Positions 4,345 through 6,819 of a stretch of 6,819 nucleotides of DNA are shown here, one piece after another. Within the stretch, counting starts at the first letter, position 1, and every line of letters starts with the position of its first letter. This DNA is from Spirochaetota bacterium (GTDB lineage Bacteria; Spirochaetota; UBA4802; JAFGJZ01), in the NCBI GenBank assembly GCA_023396665.1, contig JAEWVL010000338.1, positions 1 through 6,819 on the forward strand. Reading direction: 5' to 3'. The notes under the pieces are model-generated. The model saw nothing but the letters and a program-made list of their open reading frames with translations, was not told the DNA's origin and searched no databases. The position numbers and the translations under genes are program-made.

Positions 4345-6819
4345 ATGACATTAATTAAAGAATATCAATACAAAGAGCGGAGCCAGCGTTTTCTTTGTTA
4401 CATCGCGTTGTTTGTTCTCAACTTTCTTTTCGGTTTTTACGCGCTAAAATCGGCGGTGATCGTTAAAACCCTGTTTTTTTACAGCGATATGTTTAAACAT
4501 ACGGTACTTTTTTTTCTCGCATTGCATCTTACCGGTATTGTCGTGAGTATGCTGATTTTTCGTCTTTTTAAACGTTCCCGGCCGCTTTTTTTGATAAGCG
4601 GCTACATACTGGTCGCACTTAATCTTGCTTTTTTTGTTTTAATCGTAGTAATTCCGGATATTCAGTATCTGCTTGCTGATCTATGGGTTCGCAGTTTTAT
4701 TGTGCCGGTGATGGCAACAGCCCTTATCCCCCTTTTTTCCGGTTTCATGAACAATTATTATCTTAAAATTCTATCAGGAAAGTTTTTCGATGAGAAAAAG
4801 GGGGCGCATTTTTACATATTGTTTCTTCTCGCTGGACTTTTTTTGGGAAGTCTTGCATTTTCCCTTACCGAATTTTATTCCATTAATGCGCTGTGGTGGC
4901 TGATCGCCGTACTTGCACTGGCGCTGCTTACCGCTTTTATCAAACTTGAGTATATGCCCGTTCCCTTTATCGCGAGAGAATTCGGCGACTCGCATGAAGC
5001 TGATCCCCTCTCCGTAAAGTATCGTGATGATCTGGTCTTCAATTACCTCAATTTCTCCTATCTCATAATTTTCTGTTTTTTGGGTCTTCAGACAGCCATA
5101 CGTTTTTTCGGCGATTTTCTTTATATAAAACTTGTATACCTTAGCTATTTCGCGCTATTTCTTATAGCAGGTTATGTGGTTGCCATTCTTATCCGTCGTG
5201 CTTACTGGCATATATATTCTCAAATGCTCTATCCGCTGTTTTTCATTTTCTTTTTTATCATGGTGCAGCGTTTTTCAGCGATATCGTTTATACACGCTTT
5301 GCTTTTTGCCGGCCCGCTTGCATTCAGTTTCGGAATGAGCCTTTATCACTCAATACGTGCCATAGCCGATACAACCGAGCAGTCAAGAAGCCATGTTGTG
5401 ATTGGTCTCTCGCTTTTTATTATTCCGATACCCCTGATTATTGCCCTTACTGCTGTGACCTTTTCCAACAGACTTTTCTTTGTTTTTCTCTATCTCGTGT
5501 CTTTCGGTAATTTTTTGCTTCCCGGCATTCATCTTTCTCAGCGAAAAAACACTCATTACCGCAAAGGGCTTTATTTTACGCTTCTTACATCGCTTCTTCC
5601 TCTTATCATACTTGCGCATGTTTACTATGGCATTTCTTTCGACAGGGCTCTTTTCGTGCAGCATACAAGAAATTTCGACAGCGTATATCGTGCGAACTCT
5701 AATGCCGACTATTATGATTTTGAGGAAGATATCTTCTTCAATGATCACAAGGTGATGATAATCAATGACATGTACATGCGCAATCTTCGCCGCTGCGTTT
5801 TTACCCTCTCATTTTTTCATGGGGGTTCCGGCGATGAAGTCCTATTCATAGACGGTGTCAAAAAGTTTGTCGAGAACAAGGCTTATGAACTGTTTCCCGA
5901 TGCAGTATGCCTGGACTATGTTCCCGAGAATAAGGTCGATTACAACAATCCCCCGGTAAGCGGTTCAAAAAGTGTCATCACAATTAAAGACGATGTGCTG
6001 AATCTGTTTCGTAAACGCGCGTCCGTTTACAGCAGTATCGTTGATATTCCGAACATCTACGACCAGAACGTGAACGGATTCAAGTTTAGTGAAGCTTATT
6101 ACTCGATAGTGAAAAATCATCTGGTGAAGGACGGAAGCGGTTTGTATATGCAGATTCTTCAGCCGATTCACGCGAGACCCGCATTTGTCAATAATGCGCT
6201 TGTCTCACTTGCGAAGACCTTTAGCTATGTCGTTGTACTTGACTACGGTGATACTGTCGCCTATATCGCTTCCGATAACAAAAGCCATTTTGAATTGAGG
6301 GATGATCGTGTATCCCGTCTGCGTTCATTATTTGAGTCGAATGAACGCTACCGCTTGCTCTTCATCGATGAAGCTCACTGCCTGTCATATTTTGTCCCGG
6401 TGAATGTGCAGGAGAGAGTGTTTGAGTCGCTTAATAATTTTGTTCTGATGTTATCAGAAAAGACCGAAACGGGGATGCAGCGTTTTGCGTCCGATGAATG
6501 GTTGCAGTCGAACAATGCGATTTTCCGTGAGCCTTTTTACTCTGATGGTTCCGAGCGCGTTGCTCTGTTGAAAGATAAAATGACGGAGCAGAATTCCAAT
6601 ATTCTGAATCTGAAAAAGGCGGAATTTGCTGATTGTTCGAATGATTATATTTCAGAATCCTATTATCTTTCTTTACTGCAGAAAGAGGCGGAGTATAATT
6701 TCGATATCCGTCATTACCTCGAGGGAATAATTGAAGTTAAAGAAAAAACCTACCTTGCGCTCGCGGAAAAGTTTGAAGATACGAGGCAGTGGAGTAAGGC
6801 GCGCGAAGTTTATCTATCG
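4345..6819 (+). CDS. Polytopic membrane protein with degenerate spermidine-synthase-like domain (3' end outside window)
   Basis: The frame is open for 825 codons to the window edge. Residues 16-431 hold about 13 hydrophobic segments (for example 16-34, 53-72, 81-103, 153-172, 179-200, 260-280, 351-374 and 409-431). Residues about 445-645 follow the spermidine/spermine synthase layout: a lead strand VMIIND, a VLFIDG strand at 499-504, a second strand CLDYVP (522-527), an acidic KDDVLNLF (548-555), then SIVDIPNIYDQ (564-574) and SEAYYSIVKNHLVKDG (582-597). The usual GGGxG SAM loop is absent: the sequence after VLFI is DGVKKF (503-508). The paired acidic Glu/Asp of strand 2 are replaced by Asp524 and Val526. 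Residues 803-825 resemble the first helix of a TPR repeat. Fused membrane/spermidine-synthase proteins are a known bacterial family, but SAM-dependent aminopropyl transfer looks unlikely here; a sensor or scaffold role is inference. An in-frame TGA at 4333 fixes the ATG at 4345 as the first possible ATG start. The only Shine-Dalgarno-like sequence is GGAGA at 4326-4330, unusually far away (14 bases). Confidence 0.85.
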   Translation, partial: MTLIKEYQYKERSQRFLCYIALFVLNFLFGFYALKSAVIVKTLFFYSDMFKHTVLFFLALHLTGIVVSMLIFRLFKRSRPLFLISGYILVALNLAFFVLIVVIPDIQYLLADLWVRSFIVPVMATALIPLFSGFMNNYYLKILSGKFFDEKKGAHFYILFLLAGLFLGSLAFSLTEFYSINALWWLIAVLALALLTAFIKLEYMPVPFIAREFGDSHEADPLSVKYRDDLVFNYLNFSYLIIFCFLGLQTAIRFFGDFLYIKLVYLSYFALFLIAGYVVAILIRRAYWHIYSQMLYPLFFIFFFIMVQRFSAISFIHALLFAGPLAFSFGMSLYHSIRAIADTTEQSRSHVVIGLSLFIIPIPLIIALTAVTFSNRLFFVFLYLVSFGNFLLPGIHLSQRKNTHYRKGLYFTLLTSLLPLIILAHVYYGISFDRALFVQHTRNFDSVYRANSNADYYDFEEDIFFNDHKVMIINDMYMRNLRRCVFTLSFFHGGSGDEVLFIDGVKKFVENKAYELFPDAVCLDYVPENKVDYNNPPVSGSKSVITIKDDVLNLFRKRASVYSSIVDIPNIYDQNVNGFKFSEAYYSIVKNHLVKDGSGLYMQILQPIHARPAFVNNALVSLAKTFSYVVVLDYGDTVAYIASDNKSHFELRDDRVSRLRSLFESNERYRLLFIDEAHCLSYFVPVNVQERVFESLNNFVLMLSEKTETGMQRFASDEWLQSNNAIFREPFYSDGSERVALLKDKMTEQNSNILNLKKAEFADCSNDYISESYYLSLLQKEAEYNFDIRHYLEGIIEVKEKTYLALAEKFEDTRQWSKAREVYLS

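Noticed and set aside
5383..5755. Overlapping frames on both strands at 5383-5755
   Set aside because: They lie within the membrane and linker part of the plus-strand gene and have no start signals or motifs of their own.
6364..6378. IDEAH sequence in the plus-strand protein (DEAH at residues 675-678), resembling a helicase box
   Set aside because: There is no Walker A or other helicase motif in this protein. The match is chance, within a region after the synthase-like domain.

Overview
The window reads as ordinary bacterial chromosome. It has three genes in one minus-strand cluster (bases 1-3929), a 415-bp divergent intergenic region, and one large plus-strand gene running off the right edge (4345-6819). 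There are no rRNA, tRNA, CRISPR, IS or phage signatures. A helicase with an Fe-S cysteine pattern, an MJ0042-type zinc ribbon joined to a long acidic linker, and a many-pass membrane protein with a spermidine-synthase-like domain suggest a bacterium from a spirochaete-, Fibrobacteres- or delta-proteobacteria-like lineage. The DNA alone does not fix the phylum, so this is only an impression. Base composition is moderate and similar across all genes, with no clear sign of recent transfer.

Minus-strand cluster, in order of transcription. A 108-residue, three-helix membrane protein resembling DUF4234 comes first (3929-3603). After 84 bp comes a 729-residue protein (3518-1329) with three parts: an N-terminal four-cysteine zinc ribbon, about 460 residues of very acidic low-complexity sequence carrying LSIDLNSLDIDL-type repeats, and a C-terminal membrane region that is a tandem duplication of a DUF4389-like unit. 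Its stop codon shares one base with the start of a DinG/XPD-family Fe-S helicase gene (1329 to beyond base 1), of which the first 443 codons are present. The overlap, and the lack of a clear ribosome-binding site for the helicase, suggest translational coupling. This ties a DNA-repair type helicase to a membrane-anchored zinc-ribbon protein of unknown role.

The intergenic region (3930-4344) holds no convincing gene. It contains several short inverted repeats, including a pair of mutually exclusive hairpins upstream of the plus-strand gene, and only weak promoter-like sequences.

Plus-strand gene. The 825 codons present encode about 13 hydrophobic segments, then a soluble domain that follows the layout of spermidine synthase but has lost the glycine-rich SAM-binding loop, then the start of what may be a TPR region. 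It looks like a membrane-bound pseudoenzyme or a highly diverged member of the fused transporter/spermidine-synthase family.

The most interesting items are the zinc-ribbon/acidic-repeat/double-DUF4389 protein coupled to the helicase, and the degenerate spermidine-synthase-like membrane protein.
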